A DNA stretch of 36,332 nucleotides, taken from NCBI RefSeq assembly GCF_016103465.1, contig NZ_JAEEAP010000040.1, forward strand, positions 1 through 36,332, written 5' to 3'. The position numbers and the translations under genes are program-made. Below are positions 1 through 6,828 of this stretch, one piece after another. Source of the DNA: Streptomyces sabulosicollis (lineage in GTDB: Bacteria > Actinomycetota > Actinomycetes > Streptomycetales > Streptomycetaceae). The notes below the pieces were generated by a model. The model was not told the origin of the DNA. It saw only the letters and a list, made by a program, of their open reading frames with translations, and searched no databases. How positions within the stretch are numbered: position 1 is the first letter of the stretch; every line of letters begins with the position of its first letter.

Positions 1-1053
1 GTCCCCGACACCGTCCCGGCCCCCGCGCCCGACGGCGCCGCCCCCGGAGCGGAACCCGAGGGGCCCACAGAGCCCGCCGAGCCTGTCGAGGCCGTAGAAC
101 CCGTCGAACCGATCGAGCCGCCCGCCCGCGCCGACGCCAGCGGCCCCTCCGCCGACCTCTTCCGCCAGTACCTCCGCGAGATCGGGCGGATCCCGCTGCT
201 CTCCGCGGTCGAGGAGGTCGAGCTGGCCCGCCGCGTCGAGGCGGGCCTCTTCGCCGAGGAGAAGCTCGGCAGCACCCCCGACCTCGACACCCAACTCGCC
301 CTGGACCTCGACCGGTTGGTGGTCCTGGGCCGGATGGCCAAGCGCCGGCTGATCGAGGCCAACCTCCGCCTCGTCGTCTCCGTCGCCAAGCGCTACGTCG
401 GCCGCGGCCTGACCATGCTCGACCTGGTCCAGGAGGGCAACCTCGGCCTGATCCGCGCGGTCGAGAAGTTCGACTACGCGCGCGGGTACAAGTTCTCGAC
501 GTACGCCACCTGGTGGATCCGCCAGGCCATGTCCCGCGCCCTGGCCGACCAGGCGCGCACGATCCGGGTCCCGGTGCACGTCGTCGAGCTGATCAACCGG
601 GTGGTCCGGGTCCAGCGCCGGATGCTCCAGGAGCGCGGCTACGAACCCACCCCCGAGGAGGTCGCCGCCCATCTCGACCTCCTCCCCGAGCGGGTGAGCG
701 AGGTGCTGCGGCTGGCCCAGGAGCCGGTGTCGCTGCACGCGCCGGTGGGCGAGGAGGACGATGTCGCCCTCGGTGACCTCATCGAGGACGGCGACGCGGC
801 CTCACCCGTGGAGTCCGCGGCCTTCCTGCTGCTCCGCGAGCACCTGGAGGCGGTGCTGTCGACGCTCGGCGAGCGCGAACGCAAGGTGGTGCAGCTGCGG
901 TACGGACTGGCCGACGGCCGCCCCCGCACGCTGGAGGAGATCGGCCGGATCTTCGGGGTGACGCGGGAGCGGATCCGCCAGATCGAGTCGAAGACGCTCA
1001 ACAAGCTCCGCGACCACGCCTTCGCCGACCAGCTGCGGGGCTATCTGGACTAG
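1..1053 (+). CDS. Hrd-type primary-like RNA polymerase sigma-70 factor (5' end cut off by the window)
   Basis: The reading frame is open from base 1, giving 350 visible residues. Seen: a Pro/Glu-rich linker with repeated EPVEP-like units (about residues 20-45); region 1.2 at about 52-85 ([16 protein letters not shown]); region 2 at about 117-187 with [30 protein letters not shown] and [13 protein letters not shown]; region 3; and region 4 at about 285-345 with [19 protein letters not shown]. Known: this region set marks group 1/2 sigma factors that bind core RNA polymerase and recognise -10/-35 promoters. An internal ATG at 316 would delete region 1.2, so it is not the start. Streptomyces has several Hrd paralogues; it is not HrdC-like in region 1.2, but I cannot say which paralogue it is. 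It converges on the xylulokinase gene. Confidence 0.95.
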   Translation, partial: VPDTVPAPAPDGAAPGAEPEGPTEPAEPVEAVEPVEPIEPPARADASGPSADLFRQYLREIGRIPLLSAVEEVELARRVEAGLFAEEKLGSTPDLDTQLALDLDRLVVLGRMAKRRLIEANLRLVVSVAKRYVGRGLTMLDLVQEGNLGLIRAVEKFDYARGYKFSTYATWWIRQAMSRALADQARTIRVPVHVVELINRVVRVQRRMLQERGYEPTPEEVAAHLDLLPERVSEVLRLAQEPVSLHAPVGEEDDVALGDLIEDGDAASPVESAAFLLLREHLEAVLSTLGERERKVVQLRYGLADGRPRTLEEIGRIFGVTRERIRQIESKTLNKLRDHAFADQLRGYLD

Positions 1054-1070
1054 CCGCGCCGACCCCGTCC

Positions 1071-1089
1071 GGGCGGGGCCGGCCCGCCC
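1071..1089. terminator. Hairpin between convergent genes, probable bidirectional terminator
   Basis: GGGCGGG and CCCGCCC form a perfect 7-bp stem around the loop GCCGG. It lies in the 58-bp gap between the sigma factor stop (1053) and the xylulokinase stop (1112). There is no T-run, as is usual for GC-rich actinobacterial terminators. The function is inferred from position. Confidence 0.5.
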
Positions 1090-1111
1090 CGGAACGCCGG
1101 CGGGCCGGGCC

Positions 1112-2686
1112 TCACAGGGCGCCGTACCCCCCGGCCTCGTACGCACCCATCTCGTAGCCACTGGCCTCGTACCCACCGGCCTCGTACCCACCGGGCGCCG
1201 CAGGACCCGCGGCCTCCTGGGCTCCCGCCTCGGCGGCCCCGGCCCCGAAGGCGCCGGGCTCGAACGCGCCGGGGTGGACCTGCTCCCGCACCGTCACGTA
1301 CTGCTGCCGCACCGACTGCCCCACCGGCAGGTCCTCGCCCGGCTCGAAGACCTGGCCCGCGGCGGCCGGCCAGCGCGGCGGCTCGTGCGGCGCGTGGGTG
1401 CCGTGCGAGACACCCAGCGCCCACGCGGCCTGCCGGGCCGCGCCCAGGGCGGCGTAGTCGGCGGGCTGGACCACCACGACCTGCGCCCCCAGCAGCGCGG
1501 GCGCGATCGCGCGGACGGCCTGCAGATCGGCCGCGGGCCCGAGCAGGAAGACGCGCCGCACCTGGACGCCGCGCCCGCGCAGCACGTCCAGCGCGTCCGC
1601 GAGCCCGCACAGCATCCCCTCGAACGCGGCCCGCGCCAGGTGCTCGGGCTTCATCGACTCGCGCCGCAGTCCGGTCAGCGTCCCGGCCGTATGCGGCAGG
1701 TGCGGGGTCCGCTCGCCCTCCAGATACGGCAGCAGGACCAGCCCGTACGAACCCGGGGTGGACTTCATCGCGAGCGCGGAGAGCCCCTCGAGATCCGTAC
1801 CGAGCAATTCCGCCGTACCGCGCAGGGCCCGTACCGCGTTGAGCGTATGGACCACCGGCAGATGCATGCCGGTGGCGTCGGCGTACGACAGGATCGTGCC
1901 GGTCGGATCGGCCAGCGCCTCATGGTGGACGGAGAAGACCGAGCCGGAGGCGCCCAGCGAGATCACCGCGTCGCCGACCCCGACCCCAAGCCCGAAGGCG
2001 GCGGCCATGGTCTCGCCCGTACCGGCGGAGATCAGCAACCCCTCGGGGGTGTGCCCGGCGGCGTCGGCCGGGCCGATGACCTCCGGCAGCCGCACCTGGT
2101 GACCGAGGGCCAGCTGGACCAGGTCGGGGCGCCAGGATCCGTTCGCCGCTGACCAGTAACCGCTGCTGGAGGCCGTACCGCGGTCGGTCGTACGCCGCGC
2201 CGGCCGCCCCAGCAGCTGCCACACCAGCCAGTCGTGCGGCTGCATCAGCTCGGCCACCCGGTGCGCCGCCTCCGGCTCGTTCCGCGCCAGCCACCGCAGC
2301 TTGGCCACCGGCTGCGCGGCGGTCGGCACGGCGCCCACCGCCTGGGCCCACGCCGTGCGGCCGCCGAGCGCCTCGGTGAGGTCGGCGGCCGCGGACTGGG
2401 CCCGCTTGTCATTGCCCACCAGCGCGGGGCGCACCAGCACCCCGCCCGCGTCCAGCGCCAGCAGCCCGTGCTGCTGCGCCGAGACGCCGATGGCCTGAAC
2501 CCCCTCGAGCAGCCCGCCCTCGGCGGCCTCGCCGAGGGACATCAGCCACGCCTGCGGGTCCACATCGCCGCTGCCGCCGACCGGGTGCGGGGCGTACCCC
2601 TGTTTGATCACGGCACCCGTATCGGTGTCACAGACGACGATTCGTGTGCTCTCGGACGAACTGTCCAACCCGGCGACTATCCCCAT
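1112..2686 (-). CDS. xylB: Xylulokinase-like FGGY carbohydrate kinase with low-complexity C-terminal tail
   Basis: The 524-aa product fits the FGGY kinase family. Seen: the N-terminal nucleotide-phosphate loop (GLDSSSESTRIVVCD, about residues 6-20), SAQQHGLLALD near 70, the GNDKR substrate-region motif (many xylulokinases have WNDxR here), EGERTP around 330, and a glycine-rich C-terminal ATP-domain segment. Known: xylulokinases phosphorylate D-xylulose to xylulose-5-phosphate with ATP in the cytoplasm, feeding the pentose phosphate pathway. Odd: the last 60 or so residues are Gly/Ala/Tyr/Glu-rich and end in GGYEA-type pentapeptide repeats, beyond the usual family length of roughly 480-500. 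The start ATG lacks a clear Shine-Dalgarno sequence. No xylA or transporter is adjacent, so sugar specificity is inferred from the family only. Confidence 0.88.
   Translation of the reverse strand: MGIVAGLDSSSESTRIVVCDTDTGAVIKQGYAPHPVGGSGDVDPQAWLMSLGEAAEGGLLEGVQAIGVSAQQHGLLALDAGGVLVRPALVGNDKRAQSAAADLTEALGGRTAWAQAVGAVPTAAQPVAKLRWLARNEPEAAHRVAELMQPHDWLVWQLLGRPARRTTDRGTASSSGYWSAANGSWRPDLVQLALGHQVRLPEVIGPADAAGHTPEGLLISAGTGETMAAAFGLGVGVGDAVISLGASGSVFSVHHEALADPTGTILSYADATGMHLPVVHTLNAVRALRGTAELLGTDLEGLSALAMKSTPGSYGLVLLPYLEGERTPHLPHTAGTLTGLRRESMKPEHLARAAFEGMLCGLADALDVLRGRGVQVRRVFLLGPAADLQAVRAIAPALLGAQVVVVQPADYAALGAARQAAWALGVSHGTHAPHEPPRWPAAAGQVFEPGEDLPVGQSVRQQYVTVREQVHPGAFEPGAFGAGAAEAGAQEAAGPAAPGGYEAGGYEASGYEMGAYEAGGYGAL
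1133..1192 (-). repeat. Four tandem 15-bp units in the 3' end of the xylulokinase gene
   Basis: Units start at 1133, 1148, 1163 and 1178. The last two are identical (GGCCTCGTACCCACC on the + strand); the first differs at one base and the second at several. Each unit encodes one GGYEA-like pentapeptide of the protein's C-terminal tail. Confidence 0.85.
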
Positions 2687-2711
2687 GGATCAGATCATGC
2701 CACCGCCGGGT

Positions 2712-2981
2712 CTAGGTGTTGCTGGTGCCCCAGTCGTCCTCGCCCACCGCGCGGGGCTCGCGCTGCCCGATCTTCTCCCGCAGCGGCCGGACCTTGTCCA
2801 GCGCCCGCACGGCCGCGTGCCGGCCTCCTTGCGCGGCCGATTCGGCGGTATTGCGGACGGCCGGGTTCCGTGCGAACTTCTGCGCGCACGCGCGCAGCTG
2901 CTCGTACCGCTCGCGGCCGGCCCGCGTGCCCAGTACGTAACCCACAGCCATCCCGGTGATGAACGTCAGCCGGTAGCGCAT
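2712..2981 (-). CDS. Small YtxH-like protein with N-terminal membrane segment
   Basis: The 89-aa product begins MRYRLTFITGMAVGYVLGTRAGRERYEQL: a short hydrophobic N-terminal segment (about residues 5-18), then the GxRAGRERYEQ signature typical of YtxH-domain proteins in actinobacteria, then a basic, helical, soluble tail. The start at 2981 was chosen over an upstream ATG at 3053 because the extra 24 residues are Arg/Pro-rich and unlike the family, and an AAGG lies about 9 nt upstream of 2981. It lies just upstream of the xylulokinase on the same strand, with a 25-bp gap. Function is unknown; stress- or envelope-related roles have been suggested for the family. Confidence 0.8.
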   Translation of the reverse strand: MRYRLTFITGMAVGYVLGTRAGRERYEQLRACAQKFARNPAVRNTAESAAQGGRHAAVRALDKVRPLREKIGQREPRAVGEDDWGTSNT

Positions 2982-3228
2982 CGACCTGCCCTTCTCGCTG
3001 TCCTTCACATCTGGACCCCGGGGTCGTGCCGCACGCCTACCCGCCCGTGCCACAGATCACCCACGATCACGTAGAAGATCATCCCTGGATCGGCCGAGGA
3101 CCGCCCGGGGGCGGACGCGGCGAACCGATTGGCGGAGCACCCCCCTGCTTGCGCTAATGTATGTGTCGCAGCGAGCGCACGCCGTCCGGAAGCCCCGGCC
3201 GGGGTCATGGTCGCGGCACACGGAGCAA

Positions 3229-3301
3229 TCCCCTGTAGCTCAATTGGCAGAGCAGCCGGCTGTTAACCGGCAGGTTACTGGTTCGAGTCCAGTCGGGGGA
3301 G
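3229..3301 (+). tRNA. tRNA-Asn (GUU), copy 1
   Basis: The 73-nt cloverleaf has acceptor arms TCCCCTG/CGGGGGA, a D-arm with AGCTCAATTGGCAGAGC, anticodon stem GCCGG/CCGGC around the loop CTGTTAA (anticodon GTT), a T-arm with GGTTCGAGTCC and discriminator G. CCA is not encoded. No convincing promoter was found; a TAATGT at 3155-3160 has no well-spaced -35 box. Confidence 0.96.
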
Positions 3302-3306
3302 CTCGG

Positions 3307-3379
3307 TCCCCTGTAGCTCAATTGGCAGAGCATTCGGCTGTTAACCGGAGGGTTACTGGTTCGAGTCCAGTCGGGGGAG
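3307..3379 (+). tRNA. tRNA-Asn (GUU), copy 2
   Basis: Near-identical to copy 1 and 5 nt downstream of it, so the period is 78 nt. Differences are confined to the anticodon stem (TTCGG/CCGGA, with one T-G pair) and adjacent bases. The anticodon is GTT and CCA is not encoded. It is followed directly by a strong terminator, so both copies probably come from one transcript. Confidence 0.96.
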
Positions 3380-3387
3380 CAGGGAGG

Positions 3388-3411
3388 AGGACCCCTGGTG
3401 GGGTCCTTTTT
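3388..3411 (+). terminator. Rho-independent terminator of the tRNA-Asn pair
   Basis: AGGACCCC and GGGGTCCT pair around a TGGT loop, and the 3' arm runs into TTTTT (3407-3411). It sits 9 nt after the second tRNA-Asn gene. This is the only hairpin in the window with a clear T-run. Confidence 0.9.
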
Positions 3412-3553
3412 CATTTCCGGCCCCCTCCGGGCGTGATCTACGTCATGATCGCAGCCAGGGGGCCTCCCAGCATCGGCCCTCCGAGGCAGCAGATCGTATG
3501 AGCGGCTATGCTGCGGCAGACGGCGCGCGCAGATGTGTACGACGCGCCGTTAC

Positions 3554-3630
3554 GGGGCGGTAGCTCAGCCGGTTAGAGCAGCGGACTCATAATCCGTCGG
3601 CCGTGGGTTCGAGTCCCACCCGCCCCACCA
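3554..3630 (+). tRNA. tRNA with CAU anticodon, probably elongator tRNA-Met; prophage integration site
   Basis: The 77-nt cloverleaf has acceptor arms GGGGCGG/CCGCCCC, D-arm TAGCTCAGCCGGTTAGAGCA, anticodon loop CTCATAA (anticodon CAT), T-arm GTGGGTTCGAGTCCCAC, discriminator A and encoded CCA. A CAU anticodon can also belong to initiator tRNA-fMet or lysidine-modified tRNA-Ile2. The paired first acceptor position argues against the initiator; Ile2 cannot be excluded by eye. The integrase gene 72 bp downstream and the phage genes beyond suggest the element recombined into this tRNA's 3' end. Confidence 0.92.
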
Positions 3631-3640
3631 TGCGGATCCA
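3590..3640. other. Probable attL (left phage/chromosome junction) in the tRNA 3' half
   Basis: Inference: tyrosine-integrase elements in actinobacteria often use the anticodon-to-CCA half of a tRNA as crossover core, and the int gene here ends 72 bp past the tRNA with no other gene between. The tRNA is intact, as expected at attL. The exact core cannot be drawn because the matching attR copy is not in the window. Confidence 0.45.
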
Positions 3641-3666
3641 GAGGCAAACCGTTCTGGCCTGCATTC

Positions 3667-3703
3667 GAGCGCCCCAACTGGTTTAAACCAGCGAGGGGCG
3701 CTC
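3667..3703 (-). terminator. Nested perfect inverted repeat at the end of int, probable terminator
   Basis: Outer arms GAGCGCCCC (3667-3675) and GGGGCGCTC (3695-3703) are perfect. Inside lies the 14-bp palindrome CTGGTTTAAACCAG (3678-3691). The outer right arm overlaps the integrase stop codon (TGA, 3704-3702). The likely role is terminating the minus-strand xre-int transcript before it enters the tRNA. It also lies within the probable att region, so an integrase-binding role is possible. Confidence 0.6.
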
Positions 3704-5273
3704 AGTCGTTGGAGGCCCCTTGCGTGAGCGCTGCGTGAGCGGCCGTCCCAGAGGACCCGTCGCGCCGCGCTCGGGGCACCTGCGCCTCGGCGTTCTTCGC
3801 TGCCTCCATGTCCACCTGCGGCAGAAGACTGGTGTACGTGTCGGACGTTAGCTGAATCGTCCCGTGTCGCAGCGTCTCCTTGATCGTGTGGATGTCACCT
3901 CCACCCGCATGGATCAACGTCGCAGCCACATGCCGCAGATCCCGCAGATTGATCGGCGGCAAGCCCGCCTCCCGGCACAACCGGCGGAAGACGTCGGAGA
4001 CCTTCTCGGGGTGCAGCCAGGTCCCGTCTTCCTGGACGAACGCCTTGCCCGTATCCGTCCACGGCAGCCGGTCCTCGGCCCGCGCGGCCCGCTCGGCGAG
4101 CTGCCGCACCCGGTGCTCCCGCAATACCTCGGTCGTCGCGGGGCCCAGCGCGATCACGGCCGCGCTGTCCTCCGTCTTCGGGGCGCTCTCCATCGGTGTC
4201 CACCCGTCCTGCACGATCGTCGTCGAGACGCGCAGCAGACCCTTCTCGAGGTCGATGTCCGCCCAGTTCTGCCCGACCGCTTCGCCGCGCCGGAGCCCGC
4301 GGAACGCGATCAGGTGGAACAGCGCGTACAGGCGGTCGCCCTCGGCGTGGTCGAGGAACTCGCCGACCTGGGCAGGCGTCCACACCATCACCGCGCTCGG
4401 CGCCTCGCCCGTCTCCCGCCAGCGTTCCACGTGCTCATCGGTCCACAGCAGCGCCTTCGGCCGCTTCCCGGACTCCAGCTCGACATGGGCGGCCGGATTG
4501 AACGTCAGCAGCTGCTGCGAGATCGCCCCGTTCAACGCCGCGCGCAGGGTGGCCCGGATGCGCTGCTGCGTCGCCGCGCCCGTGACGCGGCGGTAGGGCG
4601 GCATCTCCGCGAGCTTCGCCCGCTCGGCGGCCAGCCGCTCCGTCTCCGGGGCCGGCGGTCTGCTCCGCTTGCCCCACGTCGCCCGCTTCTGCTGCTCGCG
4701 GCGCTCGGCGTTCTCGGCCTCGATCGTCTCGTTGTCGTCGGCGATGGCGTCGAACATCTCCACCAGGTGGCCCACGTTGAGACGGTCGAGTTGCAGGTGC
4801 CCGATCCGGGGCTTGAGGTGTACCCGAATGTGTGAGGCGTAGCCGTTCAGCGTCGTCTTCCGGCGCCGCTTGCCCTCCAGCCACTCGTCCAGCCAGTCGC
4901 CGACCGTGAGCTGCGCGGTCAGTGGCTGTCCGGCCCGGAAGCGCCGGCGGGTCTGCTCCAGGTCGGGCAGCGGCGCCTTTTTGTCCTTGCTGATGTTCTC
5001 CAGCAGGTCGCCGATGCGGGTCTGTCCGTCTTGGTCGTTGCCGTCTGGCAGGGCGAGCAGGGCGCGGACCTTGTCGAGGACGTCCTGCGCTTCCTTCGCC
5101 GTGGTGTACCCGGCCCGGGAGAACGAGCGGCGGGTGCCGTCCCCGCGGGCGGGCAGTTCCTGGCGGACAGCGTAGACGCCGTGCCGACGGCTGGACATTT
5201 GTGGGCAGGCTTTGCCCAGTGGCTTGCCGTCCTCGCTGCGGCAGTAGCAGCGGCGATACGTCGAACCCTTCAC
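3702..5273 (-). CDS. int: Tyrosine-recombinase phage integrase
   Basis: The 523-aa product (from GTG 5273) is a site-specific recombinase. Seen: a Cys-containing N-terminal region, an Arg/Lys-rich SAM-like core-binding region (about 115-215, QLTVGDWLDEWLEGKRRRKTT), and a catalytic domain with box I GLRRGEA, then NLRDLRHVAATLIHAGG, LRHGTIQLTSDTY, and the nucleophile Tyr at about residue 480. Known: such integrases recombine attP with tRNA-borne attB. Odd: the usual HxLR histidine is Arg (LRDLR). Start: GTG 5273 follows GAGAGGGA and overlaps the upstream xre stop by 4 bp (GTGA); an ATG at 5309 would overlap xre by 40 bp and has no better ribosome site. A C-terminal tail of about 40 residues is low-complexity. 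Confidence 0.93.
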   Translation of the reverse strand: MKGSTYRRCYCRSEDGKPLGKACPQMSSRRHGVYAVRQELPARGDGTRRSFSRAGYTTAKEAQDVLDKVRALLALPDGNDQDGQTRIGDLLENISKDKKAPLPDLEQTRRRFRAGQPLTAQLTVGDWLDEWLEGKRRRKTTLNGYASHIRVHLKPRIGHLQLDRLNVGHLVEMFDAIADDNETIEAENAERREQQKRATWGKRSRPPAPETERLAAERAKLAEMPPYRRVTGAATQQRIRATLRAALNGAISQQLLTFNPAAHVELESGKRPKALLWTDEHVERWRETGEAPSAVMVWTPAQVGEFLDHAEGDRLYALFHLIAFRGLRRGEAVGQNWADIDLEKGLLRVSTTIVQDGWTPMESAPKTEDSAAVIALGPATTEVLREHRVRQLAERAARAEDRLPWTDTGKAFVQEDGTWLHPEKVSDVFRRLCREAGLPPINLRDLRHVAATLIHAGGGDIHTIKETLRHGTIQLTSDTYTSLLPQVDMEAAKNAEAQVPRARRDGSSGTAAHAALTQGASND

Positions 5274-6145
5274 ATTCCCTCTCTCATCTTTTGGGTTTCC
5301 TTTAGCCATGCATTCAGGGCGTCCGGATCATCGAATACTGCATCCAGTTCATTAAACACTGGCTCGATTTCCTTCCACCTGACATCGATCTGTTTCTGTA
5401 GCTCTTCGATAATCTCCCTCGTGGCATGGCCTCGGGCGCTTTGTAGTGCGCGTTTTGAAGGATAAGGGCCCCGGGACTCAGCGCGGGCGTCCCGTTCCTC
5501 ACCTAGTGAGCGCCCGTACACGGATAGGGCGAAGGCGCGTGCAAGCAAGGGGTCGACTCCGCGCCCGTGCTTCGGCGAGCTCAGTCGATTTGCAATGGTC
5601 CGCGTGATCTCGTAGTCGAGGCGGATTAGTTCGAGCCATTGAGAATTGGTGGCGTCTGGCTTAAGTGTGTGCAGTACGCGCAGGTAGACGGCTGCACGAG
5701 CGTTGGACTGATTTAGTTTATGAGGCGACACGCTATCCCACCCCTTGTTCCTGGGGACTGCGCCGAGGGTGTCTTCTTCGTTGCGGGTGCTGAGAACCTT
5801 TGCAGCATCCGTCACGGGCGTTAGATAGCCGATCATCGCATCGGTAAGGCGCCGCGCGGAAAGGGTCAGCGAGTCGCTGACAACAATCCGATCGGTGGGA
5901 GATAGAAGCGGTTCATCCCATCCTCCCAGCTGTGCGACGAGGGCCGGGATCAGTAGGAACTCGCCGACGCTGAGCGAGCGGTTCCCGGCTTCCAGTGCGG
6001 CGACACTGCTGCGTCCCCAGGTAAGGCCAAGGCTTTGTGCCGCCGTGACTACATCTTCTTGCCTGAGGTCTTTGGCTTCGCGAAGCGCTCGGAGACGTTC
6101 CCCGACGATTGCCGCTACTTGCCGTCCGTTGCTGTCGCTGTTCAT
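5270..6145 (-). CDS. XRE-family HTH regulator coupled to integrase (candidate immunity repressor)
   Basis: The 291-aa product has an N-terminal helix-turn-helix at about residues 12-75 (VGERLRALREAKDLRQEDV, then GRSSVAALEAGNRSLSVGEFLLI), typical of lambda-cI/XRE DNA-binding domains with an actinobacterial insertion. The remaining 200 or so residues are not recognised; they are helical and polar with no obvious protease or membrane segment. The start ATG 6145 begins just before the HTH (MNSDSNGRQ); an upstream ATG at 6349 would add unlike residues and run across the divergent control region. It overlaps int by 4 bp, so the two are probably one operon. Base composition is visibly less GC-rich than neighbours, suggesting separate acquisition. 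A lysogeny-control role is inferred from position. Confidence 0.82.
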   Translation of the reverse strand: MNSDSNGRQVAAIVGERLRALREAKDLRQEDVVTAAQSLGLTWGRSSVAALEAGNRSLSVGEFLLIPALVAQLGGWDEPLLSPTDRIVVSDSLTLSARRLTDAMIGYLTPVTDAAKVLSTRNEEDTLGAVPRNKGWDSVSPHKLNQSNARAAVYLRVLHTLKPDATNSQWLELIRLDYEITRTIANRLSSPKHGRGVDPLLARAFALSVYGRSLGEERDARAESRGPYPSKRALQSARGHATREIIEELQKQIDVRWKEIEPVFNELDAVFDDPDALNAWLKETQKMREGM

Positions 6146-6163
6146 GCCGCCACCGTAGAGGGG

Positions 6164-6265
6164 TGCAGCGTTGAGCGCCAGACGCGGCAGCCCGGATGGC
6201 CTGGATGCAGCGTTTGAGGTCTGGCGCTTGACAGCGTCGAGATGCTGTTGCAGCGTATGCAGCGT
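6164..6265. promoter_or_regulatory. Divergent xre-int / xis control region with four TGCAGCGT repeats
   Basis: The 150-bp gap between divergent genes holds four direct copies of TGCAGCGT at 6164, 6206, 6249 and 6258. The first three are spaced 42 and 43 bp apart, about four helical turns. A perfect 9-bp inverted repeat, AGCGCCAGA (6174-6182) with TCTGGCGCT (6220-6228), encloses the second copy. A consensus -35 box TTGACA lies at 6228-6233, but I see no good -10 at normal spacing. Likely operators for the XRE protein and/or the HTH proteins encoded to the right; inferred. Confidence 0.6.
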
Positions 6266-6295
6266 CAGGCAGCAAACCTTGGAGGATGGCAAGCG

Positions 6296-6520
6296 ATGCC
6301 AAGCAAGGAGACAGGTTCCAGACCTACGGGCTCCACGGGCTGTGATCACACGTGGGTGTCAGTCGATGGTCTGGCCAACGAACTCCAGATCCCTAAGTCC
6401 ACGATCTATGGGTGGAAGTCCCGAGGTGTCGGCCCCCGTTGGGCGCGCGTCGGCAAGCACCTCCGAGCTCGCCGCGCCGATGTTGACGCCTGGCTGAACA
6501 GCCTCAGCGGGGTGGCATGA
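6296..6520 (+). CDS. Excisionase-like / MerR-type HTH DNA-binding protein
   Basis: The 74-aa product has a winged-HTH core of the helix_turn_helix_17 type: VSVDGLANELQIPKSTIYGWKSRGVGPRWARVGKHLRARRADVDAWL (quoted in parts: VDGLANELQIPKSTIYGW, then GKHLRARRADVDAWL). Known: this fold is used by recombination directionality factors (Xis) and small regulators. ATG 6296 follows GGAGG with a 10-nt spacer; a longer reading from 6242 would start inside the repeat operators. Its stop overlaps the next start (ATGA, 6517-6520). It is the first gene transcribed divergently from xre-int, a common place for xis. Whether it or the next gene is the real Xis cannot be told. Confidence 0.75.
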   Translation: MPSKETGSRPTGSTGCDHTWVSVDGLANELQIPKSTIYGWKSRGVGPRWARVGKHLRARRADVDAWLNSLSGVA

Positions 6521-6828
6521 CCACCGCTGTGCGCCGCACGGCGCTGACGATCGCCGAGCTGTACGACCAGCCGCCGCTCATGGACTTGCCCACCTTCGCC
6601 AAGGTGAGCGGCTCCGCGATCTCCACGATCTACCAACTGGCGGCCGAAGGCCGCATGCCGGTCGAGACGGTGCGGCTCGGACGAAAGCGCTTCGTGCGCA
6701 CCGCCGATGTCCTGGCCTGGCTCCACCTGCCCCACAACGACGACAAGGCCCGGGATGCAGCCCAGGCCCTGTCTGTCGAGCACGTCAACGAATCCACCAG
6801 CAAGCGGAACGGAAGCACTCATGTCTGA
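6517..6828 (+). CDS. Second small winged-HTH (excisionase-type) protein
   Basis: The 103-aa product has a helix-turn-helix in residues about 22-72: LMDLPTFAKVSGSAISTIYQ, then EGRMPVETVRLGRKRFVRTA and DVLAWLHL. The order (helix-turn-helix, wing with a basic GRKR turn, DVLAWL closing helix) is that of helix_turn_helix_17/Xis-like proteins. It is translationally coupled to the preceding HTH gene (ATGA) and overlaps the next gene by 8 bp. Two adjacent proteins of the same fold suggest one excisionase and one regulator. The C-terminal 25 residues are polar and unstructured. Confidence 0.75.
   Translation: MTTAVRRTALTIAELYDQPPLMDLPTFAKVSGSAISTIYQLAAEGRMPVETVRLGRKRFVRTADVLAWLHLPHNDDKARDAAQALSVEHVNESTSKRNGSTHV

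Noticed and set aside
3155-3160. TAATGT as -10 box of the tRNA-Asn genes
   Set aside because: The nearest -35-like TTGGCG is 20 bp away and no better pair exists. The promoter is left unassigned.
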